From Phalacrocorax aristotelis (lineage: Eukaryota > Chordata > Aves > Suliformes > Phalacrocoracidae), in the NCBI RefSeq assembly GCF_949628215.1, contig NC_134282.1, positions 14,488,723 through 14,552,722 on the forward strand: a DNA stretch of 64,000 bases, in the 5' to 3' direction. The translations under genes and the position numbers were made by a program. The notes under the pieces were generated by a model, which had not been told where the DNA came from, made no database searches, and saw nothing but the letters and a program-made list of their open reading frames with translations. This document shows positions 12,601 to 24,204 of the stretch, in pieces (the stretch's first letter is position 1; each line of letters opens with the position of its first letter).

Positions 12601-13943
12601 TTCAGTGAGCTGTTGCTCATGCCTATGGAACAAAACATGGTTTAAGATCAGAATCCCACCCTCAAGGTTTTCATCATTAAGTTCAAGAGGAACCATTTGC
12701 ACTTAGGAAAGCGTGAAACTCATTCAGATCTCAGCCTACCCTGTATTGTTCTGGAGTTAGGGTGCCTCTGAAATAATGAGATGCTTTGAAGAAACAATGA
12801 TGCAAGCGAATGACAAAGTTGAAAGTCTTATATTCGGAAGATTATTCAACACTGAGCAAATGAAACACTTTAAAGCAGTTACATTCCCCCTAAAATGTCT
12901 TGTATTTAAGAGGTGGAGAGAGAAATCAAGACATGACATCACTGGGATAATCATCTGAAATACAGACTCACACATTTTCCAACCATAGGATTGGGGAAGT
13001 GGAGTTAGCCTCACCTTTGTTTTCCAAGCGAGGTGAAGCATCCTCATGCTCCTTCACAGCCAACCTGCTTGCTCATGTTTCACCAGTATGTTTCCATTTT
13101 TCTTTCCCCATAACTTGTCATGATCTCTTCTTGTTCCCGCAAGCTGCACGACCCTCTGCATGACCTGTATTCGACAGGTAAGTTCACTCCTGGACCATTC
13201 AGGTAACCTAAAATACATTTTTACGCACACATTGAATTCTTCGCTCTACGTGAGGTTATACACAAATTTATAACCTTCTAAATGTCTGTTTACAAGTTTT
13301 GTCCATAATTCTACTGTGACTGTACTCCTTGGCATAGTCAGTTATACCTAAAGGCACTGCTTGTACCCTGGGTAAGGTGACAGCAGGTGAGGAATCTTCT
13401 GTACAAAATGACAAGTCACCAAGGTATTGTTGTCACACTGCAAAGCTCAGAAGGGAAGAAAAGAGATTGGGTGGGCTAAGCCCCTCTCCCGCCTTCACTC
13501 TTTCATAGAGCTGATGTTGCCCCATTGCTGCATGTGCTACAGAGGCTTTAAAGAAAACACAATGGCCAAGTTTTCTACACTTCGTAGACCTACGCTTCAC
13601 ACAAAGTTTTACCACAAGCTTTCATTTTATGGCTGCATTTCTGACTGTGTGCCATTGTGTGCCATCCTGTGCCCCGAGGTCTTCACTGTTTCTTCATCAA
13701 ACCAAGCAGCTGTCGAAATGTGCCTCAGCTCCATCCAGCACACATTCCCCAGCTTTCCCTTCCAAGGAAAAGGAGGGGAGAAAGGCTGGTGAATGCCAAG
13801 GTCTTGCTCCAGTGAGGATCTGGGATGTGGCCAAGGGCAGGCCCCCAGGTTCCTAGGGTAGATGGAGACTATGATACCATTGAATTCCTCAGAAAATATC
13901 ACACAAATCTAAGTTATTTCTGAGCTGAATTCAGCACGTGTTT
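9660..13943. other. Non-coding stretch, no gene recognised
   Basis: This is mostly AT-rich sequence with a pyrimidine-rich, somewhat GC-richer segment at about 10260-10640. That segment starts after a good acceptor-like tract (CTTTCTCTCTTTCAG ending near 10364) but has no convincing downstream donor. The 121-codon plus frame at 13427-13792 has no recognisable domain and overlaps open frames on the opposite strand, so it is treated as chance. A donor-like GACAG/GTAAGT lies at 13177/13178. Confidence 0.7.
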
Positions 13944-14036
13944 GTATCAGTGTAAATCTGGAGCAACTGCACTGGCTTTGGCAGAATCCTTCTAAGTCTA
14001 GGCTAATGCAATTTAAAGCAGAATCTAGCCCTGCAG
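13944..14036. mobile_element. Diverged palindromic (MITE-like) repeat copy
   Basis: The left part contains TCAGTGTAAATCTGGAGCAA followed by a CTGCACTGGCTTTGG core. The right part ends in AGCAGAATCTAGCCCTGCAG. This order (a GTGTAAATCTGGAG arm, an ACTGNCTTNNATGG-type core, an AGAATCTGGCCC end) matches from memory an old interspersed palindromic repeat common in archosaur and turtle genomes. It is non-autonomous and encodes nothing. The copy is substantially diverged, implying an old insertion. The family name is not assigned. Confidence 0.6.
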
Positions 14037-14614
14037 TTTGGATAATAAGCAAGAAATGCTGCCCTAAAAGTACAGACACAAAGAATTTTGCCTGAACACA
14101 AATAAAACCAGTTCATAGGTCTTACAAAAAGCTATGAATCCAAATATGATCCAAATCTAACTCAAAAAATTTAGATCTTTGAATTAGGGGAATTAAGAAA
14201 AGCACTAGGATGCATTAGTACTATTTACCACCATTTTGTATTGGGTCAGGTTTTCTCAGCCTTACTGATACTGTCTCACCTTGTTTTATGACAAATTCCA
14301 GTGGCATCCGTATAAACACTCCCAGAATATATTTCCGTGCAGCACAAATAGCTATAGTAAAAAATATCCCCTATCAGCTTGTCATCTGAGCTGTGGTAAT
14401 TCCCAGTCCATAGCAGGGCAGAGTCAAAGGGATTAGCTTTCAGCAGCGCTGTCAGTCTGCTAAAATTGCTGAAGATGGTTTAAGCTAGCCTGCTTGCCTT
14501 CGCCCTGAGCTGAACTAGGGCTGTTCCCATGCCAGATACACATTTTAGCTGAGGTTAATGAATAGCTGAGAGGAAGCAAACTACTGCAGCTGTTCTGAAT
14601 ACGCTCTGGGTATG

Positions 14615-14760
14615 TTTCTTATTTTATAGATTGGGAAACTGAGTCTCAGAGACATAAAAATCACATGCCTGTGCCTACAGAAGTTTGTGGTGGTGACCCT
14701 CAAAGAACCAGAGTCTTTAACCTCCATGTCTGCAGTCCTTCCTCCTGCCCATATGTCATT
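14615..14760 (+). mobile_element. MIR/CORE-SINE-like fragment
   Basis: The sequence ATTTTATAGATTGGGAAACT, then GAGTCTCAGAGACATAAAAA, corresponds to the MIR segment TTACAGATGAGGAAACTGAGGCTCAGAGAGGTTAA. Downstream ACATGCCTGTGCCTACAGAAG sits where MIR has its TTGCCCAAGGTCACACAG block. MIR is a tRNA-derived, L2-mobilised SINE family of amniote age. This copy has no intact Pol III promoter that I can see and is a fossil. Confidence 0.65.
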
Positions 14761-17534
14761 TGCACTCCAGCCACGGTGGCACAGAGCAGGAAGCGCTGGC
14801 TGTCCCTGCAAGCAGGGCTACTGGGGTGGCAGCTCGCTAGGCTCGCTTGCTCCTTGCCCAGCACTTGGGCAACTCAAGAGGGCACGTTCATTTCCTGAAA
14901 GATGGAACTACAGTGGCAAAGAAGCAAATGTGTTCAGCAATGGAGTTCAAAGGCTGGAAGGATTAAAATTAAACTCACCAGCTTGCACAAAATATATTCA
15001 ATAATTTTTTCCCCCTCATTTTAATTCTGGGCTCAGGTAATGGGTTTTCTACTAAAACCATGTAAAAAACCAGCCAACTCCATAACAAGCTAAAGCATCA
15101 GCATTTGTTCAGCCAGAATGATGACAAGTGTCTAGGGAATGCGCATTTGATGATAAGTTTTTCACAAAGATCTTGAGAATCTCGGTGAAAATATGATGAT
15201 AAACCATTTATGAATGTCTGGCCCTGCCTTGCTTTAAATTTGTGGGTCTGTCAAAACCAAAGCAATTGTTGAGATGGTTGCCTAAGTTGGATGATGCCCA
15301 CATTTCCTGAGCTGCATAATGTTACTTGTGTCTGCTCATTCCAGAATAGGTTTTTCCTTTTTTTTCTTAAAAATAAACCACACCAAAACCAAACAAAAAC
15401 CCCCAAACCAAACAAACACCCCCTGTTTTATTTCCGTAACTGTTAGAAAAATTATTTTTAAAAGTACTACAAGCCTTACAAATTCCAAAGAAAAGCAACA
15501 TTGCAATGCCCACCGGAGATGCCCACAGGAAAGCAGCAGGTCCAGAGCTTTTACCACTTCAAATAAAAATTTCTGTTCTGCAAAAAGAAAATCCCTCTCT
15601 TCTATAATTCCTGACTCTACAGATCATTAGATAGGTAAAGCAAACTTCAGAGCTTTTGATCATTCACAACTCTGGAAAGAAGTTTCCCACAAAGCTCTCC
15701 ATGTTAAAACTCATGCAGAACAAAACAGCACCGTGGAGCTCAGCAGTGTTGCGAAGGAGGAATCTGTGGCACCCTAAAGCCTGATTGTATGAAAATGTCT
15801 AATGTTACCAAGAAAGCAGAGTGGGGAAACATTCCCATGACTGCTTGGTAGGGCTTCACACCTATGAGGCACATGTGAAGATAGCTTTGCACCTATGAAT
15901 ATCACACAGAGTCTGACCCTCATTTCTTTTCTGACAACTTAAGTAATGTTCCAGCTGGGACCCAACTATAAACATTTTTGCACTTAGAGAGCAATAAAAA
16001 GAGAACACATGGGATAGGAAACACTTGGTTAAATTTGCAGCTTTTCTCTACACTATAAATAATGATGTTGCATTTTTTCCTTCCTCCTCCTGTCAGCCGC
16101 CTTCTTTTTCCTTGCCCTGCTGTACACTCGTATCTGCAATCTTTTAAGTACTGGTTTAAGTGATAGTATCTAATATTCTTTGGGACACCATATGTCATAT
16201 GGCAGACAAGGGAAAAGCAAAATTAGCTCCCTTTTCTGTTTGGGCTGCCCCAAACACAGTGCAGATCCCATCCATAAAATTCCTGATATGTGTGACTCTG
16301 CACAGGGAACTGCAAAATTCTTCCATATTGCTCAGTGAGGTTCTACAGATTGGGTTTGAGTGCATGTAATGGACAAAAATATAGAAAGTGGTAGTTCCTT
16401 GAGCATCATAAAAGATTTGGAGGTAAAGAGAGGGTACAAAAGATCAGGACAGGTCCCTAAATTGCCTGGATGCAGTACAAGCCAGCCTCCAGTTGTTTGG
16501 ATTTCTGTTTACCCTTGCAAATCACAGGAGGCAGTTCACCAGAGAATCCGTTGGTTTGCTATATTTCAGAATGTTATTTCAGCTGGACAAACTATGAGCA
16601 GTTTTGCAGCTGCAAACATATATAATGTCTTAAGTTTTTAGCAACAAAGTGGCACTGTATCCTAAAGACATTATATTGCTATGGTATAGTGTTTTATTCA
16701 GATGATCAGAGTAATAAAAGAATAGTTTTCTATTGCCTGAATTGCTGTTGAACCAAACAGCTCATTTCTCTCCCTCTAAATGAAGAGAAATAAGGTATAT
16801 TTCCTGTGTTTGGCACCAGTAGAGTATTTTTAGAATGTTTCCAGTTATGGACCCATCTGCATCCTGTTCCACTGTTACTGCACAAAGGAAGGAGAAGCAG
16901 AACTGCACAATAACAGAGGAGGGATAAAGAAATTACTCCTAGTATATTCTCTTCTCTTAACATGAAAACAGATTTCTAAATATTATTACCTACCATCTCA
17001 TTTGAAAGGCTGCACTTCACCAGTGCCAAGAGAATTTGCTCTATCAAGATCATAGTATGGGCACACTGCTAACTCATGTTTGCAAGCTAGCATCACCTAA
17101 ATTACAGTTTTATGACACAATATCTGAAAAAGAAGGTTATACACAGTGAAACCTGATTTTAACTGGGAATGTAGTAGTCAGTTTTGTAGGGAAATTTAGT
17201 CACTGAGGGAAACACGCTTTTAAAACCCATATTGTCTACAGGAACAGATACAGCACTACTTTTCAGACTATCTCCTCATGTGCCTTAATAATAGCACTTT
17301 ATAAACAGCTTTTTATAATGAAATAAGCGTTAACCCACGTGCATAGATTGCATAGATTGCAGGCCTCAGTCACTATAGCACAATCCCACTCTGCTTCTGA
17401 CTCATCTCGTGTTGCAACTTCCCTGCTTTTAAATGGTTAAACTTCCCCATAATAGATTTGCTTTTAAATATATTAAACACTTCATAATGCCATGCTTCAC
17501 CTATATGTTGTGTCTTCAACCCACTAAATGCATG
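14761..17534. other. Non-coding stretch, no gene recognised
   Basis: Open frames are up to 105 codons (14687-15004), overlap one another and lack recognisable features. The section holds an A/C-rich tract at 15369-15424. Otherwise I see no repeat or RNA signature. Confidence 0.7.
15369..15424 (+). repeat. A/C-rich low-complexity tract
   Basis: The tract consists of runs of A (2-5) alternating with C (1-5), in CCAAAACC and AAACAAACACC patterns. There is no fixed unit, so it is not a microsatellite. It resembles the tracts at 20887-20920, 28124-28201 and 32981-33026. Confidence 0.85.
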
Positions 17535-17655
17535 CAGAACTGAGGCCTCCAATGGCTGAATGAGTTGCCTAAGTCTATACAGTAAGTTAGCATGAGAACA
17601 GAAAAATGAGTTTCATTACTTTCAGTCCTACACTTAGGCCACAGTTTCTACAGCT
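17535..17655 (+). mobile_element. MIR/CORE-SINE-like fragment
   Basis: GAACTGAGGCCTCCAATGG is followed by GAGTTGCCTAAGTCTATACA, in register with the MIR blocks AACTGAGGCCCAGAGAGG and ACTTGCCTAAGGTCACACAG. Further on, CAGTCCTACACTTAGGCCAC matches the MIR-type end CAGTGCTCTTACCACTAGGCCAC. Three blocks in the right order and spacing make this one of the better SINE calls here, though it is clearly old. Confidence 0.65.
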
Positions 17656-18799
17656 ACATTTCTATTACTACAATAGAAACTACACAGAGCTTAGTCTGTT
17701 TTGTTTCCCTCGGAATTCCTTTTTAAATGGACAGCGATTATTTGCATCTCCTTTCCTAAGAGTATGGATTGAAATCACCTTAAGAAGACTCAAACTATTT
17801 GCCTAAGATGAGTGATGTTTTTGGAAACTTTCCCTAAACCATCCTCATTTTCAGTGTGAAAGTAAATACTGGCTTCACTGTGCACCTGGTGAGGCCAAGG
17901 TGCTGCGATCCCTCATGTTAGTAGGTGAGTCCCCTCTCATTCCTGTACCACCAGCACATTACTCTTCCCTTCGGCTCAGGAACTGGTGAAAGCTGTGCTC
18001 TGGACTTCACACACCAGCAGCGGAACAACTCTTTCTTCTAGGAAAAGGTGCACTTCTAAACTTAACAGTGTCCATGCAGAGTAAGCCAAAGACGACAGTA
18101 TTGATACTGGTGGTTATGTGACCTGGGTGAAAATTTGCTTAGTTTAGTACTAAAGATATGAAGTGCTGCCTGAATATTGAGTGTTAAATTAATATGAGAG
18201 AGAAATATAGTCTGGGATCTAATGGACCCTTCTCTTACTTTCCACCAATAACTCCCTCAGCTCTCCATCCAGATGGAACTTGTGTCTTCTTGAAACAATA
18301 ATCACATGGGTGAATTTTCCAGTAGCTTTTCAAACGATTGTAAAACTATTTTGCAAAGTGATCCTGGGGAAAACGTATAAATGGTCTTCAATGCAGCATA
18401 ACCTTTTACACCTAGCAGAAAAACAAATACATTCCAGTGAAAACCAACAATTTTACAGTGACATATGAGCATTGATTTGCTCAGCTGGCTGGTGGTGGAT
18501 CACCCACAAAAGAGTTTGGAGGGTCTCTGTGTAAGAACTGGGAAGTTAGGATTAGAAACGTGTCTGACTTAGGAGGAAGTTTTAAGCAATTAACTCTGCA
18601 AGCACACAAAAGTGAAGCACAAAGAAACACTAATGGGAAGAGATCATTAATGCAATCCATCCACAGTCTCCATCTATACGCTCATTACCTGCTGACAACA
18701 GCAGTAGGATTTGCCTATATGAGGAAATGGACCAAAATAGCTCTTGCAGAATAAGCCATTCTTCAATAGCTTTCTGTTTGTCCCTGTGTGGACACTGTA
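17656..18799. other. Non-coding stretch, no gene recognised
   Basis: Only short frames under 67 codons are present. A donor-like GTGAGT follows TTAGTAG near 17925, without a partner acceptor that I trust. No repeats were identified. Confidence 0.7.
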
Positions 18800-18853
18800 G
18801 GAATAATTAGCGCACTTATTCTGTTCTAGAATAATCAGCGCACTAATTATTCC
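18800..18853. repeat. Composite hairpin with internal direct repeat
   Basis: The outer arms GGAATAATTAG (18800-18810) and CTAATTATTCC (18843-18853) are perfect 11-bp complements. CGC (18811-18813) can pair with GCG (18838-18840) across a 2-base bulge. TTATTCT (18816-18822) pairs with AGAATAA (18828-18834) around a 5-base loop. Together these give about 21 base pairs within 54 bases. The same interval also holds a direct repeat: 18801-18816 and 18829-18844 differ at one of 16 positions. Each arm contains a homeodomain-type TAATTA core. It could be a remnant of an inverted-repeat transposon, a regulatory dimer-binding site or a transcribed hairpin. Confidence 0.75.
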
Positions 18854-19575
18854 AGACTAAAGTATCTTTTATTCGAAAACACTTTGTCCACAAGGGGAGC
18901 TATTGTGAAATGGCTTGTGCTCCTCTGCACAATTTCCATGTGTAAAAAGGACCTAATCCGTGCTGTTGGAATAGCTGTACCCCTGGACTCCAGGAACAAA
19001 CCAAATTATAGACAAGCTCTGATTCTCCCAGGCTGGTTTGCTAAAGTAAGTGAATACATAGCGCTGTTGTGAAAACAGGATTCAGCTGTATGACAATGAA
19101 TAAGCTCTTCTTTCAGGAGTTTTTTCTTTATAAAATTATTTTAGTTACATTTGCATTCAAGCTTATTACTGAATTTAATGATTGTAGTGTATAGACATAG
19201 TAGATGAGACTTTGCCCACTCTTTTGCAAAGTGTGAAATGCTGAAATTGGATGGGCATATAGTGTAACTAGCTAATTTGATGGGGTAGCTTTACCCAGTC
19301 TATGTGTTTAGAAACATCACTGATCTAGCAGTTTTTTGTGATGCAATGCAATTAAACTGAAGACCAGTGTGCCTAGACAGTGACCCCACAACACTGTTAA
19401 AAACCTTTTAAAATGTAAAATGAAGGTTGGAAACGGTAGTGTCAGATCTTACTAAACTGGGAAGATAGACCCAATACTCTAGTGTGCCTACTACTCTCCT
19501 TTCAGCAGCCTGGCACACCAATTTTGTAGAGTAAATTGCAGAGACAGACTCAAGTCTCTCCTTCTGTCTGGCTTT
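18854..19575. other. Non-coding stretch, nothing recognised
   Basis: There are short frames only (62 codons at 18884-19072) and no repeat or splice-like structure worth listing. Confidence 0.7.
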
Positions 19576-19630
19576 GTTGTTGGTGGCTGTTTTTTGGTTT
19601 TGTGTTTTTTTGTTTTTTGTTTTTTTTTAC
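19576..19630 (+). repeat. T/G-rich low-complexity tract
   Basis: Runs of 3-9 T are separated by single or double G, with no fixed period. It is the complement-type counterpart of the A/C-rich tracts elsewhere in the window. Confidence 0.8.
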
Positions 19631-20886
19631 CTTTTCATTTTATCAAGGGAAGTATAAGCATACCTCAAGAACCAGTCCCCTCCTTCCTACTCAGAGAATG
19701 GCAGAATAAAACACTGGAACTAGGGGATAAAACCCTTTTTCTCTCACACCACATGTGAACTGGCCCAATATTTGAGAACTATAATGCTCAGATAGCAACA
19801 TTGTGCAATATCCTACTTTGTGATATTGGATAAAAGATAATTGCATGCAATAAATAATATACTTTTCCACTCCCATGTTTCATACAGGTTGCACTGTCTC
19901 ACCATCCATCCTCTGCCTTTGTCTCACTAGAGGGAAATCAAATGCAATTTGGGATATATTTCAAAATAAGTGGCGTCATTGCTTAGCATGTATTTGCAAT
20001 GGTCATGGGACATGATTTTCTGAGGTTTTATCAATTTCTGCTGTGTCTGGCTAGGATCTAGGAAGATGTCTGATATTTCTCAAAAGACATTCATTATCCT
20101 GAAGCATTCAGCCCCTTCCCACGGTATTATTTTGCTATCAATTGCTCAATCTTTGATCTTGAATTTTATTAAACCCAAGATAAACTGTTAACCAACAACT
20201 GCTCCAAATTTACAACTAATAAAATTTTCTATAACATGTTGAAATGGACTAAATTACATCGATTTTTGTTATATCATAACCACAGAATTATGCATAGAAA
20301 AGTTGTTATTAAATAGCCCCTTACCTGAGGAAAATATTGAGGTATACAACACATCTGTAACTCCAAAAAGCTCTGCGGATGGATTTATTTTCACTTTATG
20401 AAACTAAAAGAACAAATTTGATTTGTGGCAAATAACATTTGTCTATTTAAAGCTCGTAAGACAGCTTTTTGTTGCTAGTGATTCCCATAATAAGTTTTTC
20501 CTCAGTTAAAGTTTCTGTTCATTTACAAGATGGATGCAATTAGAAATACAAGATGTTCAGTATTCTCAGCTCAGACTCTGTTATCTTGTGTTTCTCACAT
20601 GCTACTCTAGCTGTTCTACCCTGAATTGAACTAAATTATGATTACTAGTTAAGAACTGAAAACACTGCCACTTTTATTTCTTTCTGTGAGTTACTTTATA
20701 AATAAATACTTTCAATTACAAAATTGTTCCCAAAGAAATGGGAATTATGTTGAAAGTACCCCACTGCTGCTGTAACAGTTTCAGATTTATTGAATCCTTC
20801 TCACTGTATTACAATAGCTCCTGCTGTTTTACCTGGACTGCAGCAATGCCAGATTCCAGCCTTGTATTTTGCAATGTTTCAAACCA

Positions 20887-20920
20887 TCTGGGACAAAAAA
20901 AAAAAAAACCAAACCCCAAC
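20887..20920 (+). repeat. A-run followed by A/C-rich tract
   Basis: About 15 A residues lead into CCAAACCCC. It is low-complexity sequence of the same kind as 15369-15424. Confidence 0.75.
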
Positions 20921-21693
20921 ATTCTTCCATCTTCAATCTTGTGATTAGAATCAGAATGGAAATACTAAGAAGAAATTTTGAAATGTCCCTTTCTCATTTC
21001 CAATAGCTTGGGTAAGAGCCACACAGCTACATTTCAGTTTTACAGTTACCTCAGATTTTACAGGCAAGGGTCTGATTTTATTTTATTTGTATGTATTAAG
21101 GCCAACCCTAGCACAGTGGCACAGACGACACAGCTGAGTGAGGGAGACGAGAGAAGAAACATGTTTAGCATTAAAACAGTGCTGAACTTGGAGAAGCATA
21201 CTTCCCCATCTGCAGCTATCCTACAGCTAGTGCTGTGCTCTTAAAGTCATTCTTATGAGGAAGTTTCATATCAAATTTCTTGATCTTATTGTCATAATCA
21301 TTAAAGTGAGAATACAGGCTCCAGATATGGGCTTTACCACTGTATGAAGGCATGCTGAATATTCAAATGTTTAGATAATTTCACCATCCTGTTGCTTTAG
21401 TACTGGATCGTTCTCATTTGTTTTTCAACACAATAATTTCAGAATGAAAGCTATACAATGATACTCTTCCTTCCTTATATCTATACAGACCTTTGTAATC
21501 AGACTTTGCCTTAGTGTTTTAAATTGCTGCTTCTTTCCTTTCTGCATATATTTATGTACATTTAGCCATTTTAAGTGTATATCAGAAGATTTAGATCACA
21601 GAAATTACATGCTATTGCTGGTTTACTGACCATTGCATCACAAACTGCAAGGAAAAAAATACAAAGTAGTAAAGGTTCCAGAGTGAAGAGAAG

Positions 21694-21735
21694 CATTGAC
21701 TTTGGTTTTACACTATAACTAACTCCAGTGGACAC
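21694..21735. mobile_element. Possible fragment of the palindromic repeat
   Basis: GCATTGACTTTGG, then TTTTACACTATAACTAACTC and CAGTGGAC, resemble the core and one arm of the same old palindromic repeat seen at 56372-56448 and 56841-56930. The match is short and could be chance. Confidence 0.3.
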
Positions 21736-24179
21736 TTCTGATGCACCAAGTGACTGCCACAGTGCTTTTTTTTTCATCTTCTGGTTAAGCATGCTATGTA
21801 TGTGTGCACAGGAGAGGGAAAGCCTGCTACTGCTTAGTTCTTATCCATTCCAGCACCTAGTATCTAATGCCAAATACCCACCCATTTTAATTGTTTCACT
21901 GAGGTAAAAGGGGTTACTTACTTGTACTTACTGGTCCTAAATAATAAGTAAGAGAACTAAATGATACTTAGAGATTGTTCCAAAACGATATAAACAGAAC
22001 CAGATCAGCTGTCTTGCCAGTTGCTTACATGGAGATTCCAGAAAAGCTATCCATAACACATAAAATTCTTTCTTTTTATTTTCATTCTTGACAAACTATT
22101 CTTTCATGAACACAAGGGCAGGAAAAATCAACTGCCAGATGGTGAGCTAGGGTACTAGCTATTGGATCCAATGGTATGCTGAAAGCAGCCAATATTGTCA
22201 AGGAAAGACATTTAAAGGCATCTGAAAGAAAAAGCCCCCAGTTTCTGGGGAAAAAGTAAAACAGAATGAACAAAATGGACAACTGCAAATTGGATTGCTG
22301 TGTAAACTGAGATTAGAAGAAAGTGAAATAGATCCAGAAAAGCCATTCAGACAGTGTCTTTTGTTATAAATTACATATACAGAGCAAGCCCTGCAAACAA
22401 CTAGCGTTTCATGCCAGGAGGACAGAGAGTATGTACATAAATTTATGCTGAATTTGTTCAGAGGTAGATGACATCTTTGGCTTTTCTGACATTCTTGTTC
22501 CTGTTCTTCACTGGTATTCCCTTCCCAAAGTATTACGGAATGCTTTCTGTGTACTATTGCTTGCCACCTTTGCAGATGCATTCAGAGTGCTACACATTAC
22601 TGAAATTAGCCCTCCATGAGATCCTGGCAGTTTAGAACAGCCTCAAGCAGAGAAAGAGATAAACACATATTTGTATAACTATGAAATGCCTCAGTTGAAG
22701 GTAAGCAAAGAAATTAGACTTGGAGAGTTCATAAGGGGAATGCAGATCATAAAATCAACACACTCCCTGAGATAAAAATAATGACCAAGCACTTTAAGCA
22801 TGTAACACACTGAAGATCATACAAAATGAGCTTGGCAAAGCACAATACACAGAACAGTCATTTGCAAACACCATACCATGCTCAGATCAGGGAACATTCC
22901 ATATAACCTCACTCATTACAGGTTTTGTTTTTTGATAGGCTACACAGTGAATTTCCAAGTGTACTTTCAAATCAGATCCTAATGTAATCTCTGTTTACAA
23001 GCTGGACTCCTTTCCTTTTTGAGTTTCTTGCCAAAACGCAGCTCCCTGTCTAAGATTTAAAAACACCTTAGACTTCCCTATGAAATTAAGGGCTTTTAAA
23101 TTTTTTTCCCCCACCACTCAAGAGTAAGCAGTGTCTTTGGACATCAGTTTTCCTTCATACCATCAACATCAAACAAGAGTAACTCAAGCGACTGCAATAG
23201 TGTGACTCCAGACATTCACCAGTTTAATCAAGACAAACATTTGGCCTTTAGAAAACTGGGTGGTTCAAGTCACCTTCTCACAATCTATTTTGAAATGTTT
23301 GCTGAACATGGCAGATGTAACATGAAGATACCTCTAGACTATGACAATAAGCCACAATAAGAAGTTTGAGAAAGATATAAACTTCATACAGGAATCAGAG
23401 TTCTGTCTCTTGAATGTTAGAGAAAAATATTATCTAAGGACAGATTATCCTGTAACCATTGATGGCAGAGTTATTTTACTTTCCTCTGAAGCAGGTGCTT
23501 CTGGTTCCTCCCAGTCATTGGACTAAATGGACTACATGTGAAATGAAAAGGAAATAAAATGGGTACTTGTATGCATCACCATTTTCATTTATGGACCTAA
23601 CAAGAAAACGACCTTGTACAATTACATTCTTCCAATCAGCATCTAATAATTTTCACTATTCTTTGCACACTCCAAATTGAAGACCAACTGGTGTCCAGAT
23701 GTCTCTCAGATTTATTACCATCATAGAATAGGGAGGGAACAAGGTCCATTGTTACGCCCTTCTACTACTGCACAAAAATGCAGAAGGATAGAAGAGGTGA
23801 GGGAAAAGCAGGACCATGGCTGAAATTCATCCAATGTTTTGTCTACCAGAACTGGCTGACTATGCTAACAGAAAGATTTTTCATCCCCTGAAGTGGAGCA
23901 GCAAAGGGACAACTTCTTTAGGCTGCCAGGACACCTAGCAGGGCTTCTGCATTTTGAGACATGATTCCTTGAGGCAATATGACTGAAGGGATGCGGCTCC
24001 CTCCAGTGCAGGGTTCTGCTTAAATGCAACACTGAGCCCTGGAAAAAGATATTAACTCATTCCTCATTTGAGCTGCCAAACGTACTAGGAATACCTGGCA
24101 GCAGCTCCCTGCCACGCTGCCAACCATTCTAGGTGCACAGCCGGCTATTTCAGCGATTTCAGAAGAACTCAGAGGATTT

Positions 24180-24204
24180 GCAGCACAGCAGCAACAGCAG
24201 CAGA
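24180..24204 (+). repeat. Short CAG-rich imperfect repeat
   Basis: The tract is made of interrupted CAG/CAA units. The minus-strand frame over it (24020-24235) therefore shows a Cys run (CCCCCC), which is a repeat artefact and not a protein feature. Confidence 0.7.

Noticed and set aside
12978-12996. TTTCCAACCATAGGATTGG as another CR1 tail
   Set aside because: Only the short TTCCAACC word matches; the ATTCTATG octamers and the upstream CR1 block are missing.
13427-13792. 121-codon plus frame as a gene
   Set aside because: Overlaps open frames in other frames and on the other strand, with no family resemblance, so it is stop-poor DNA.
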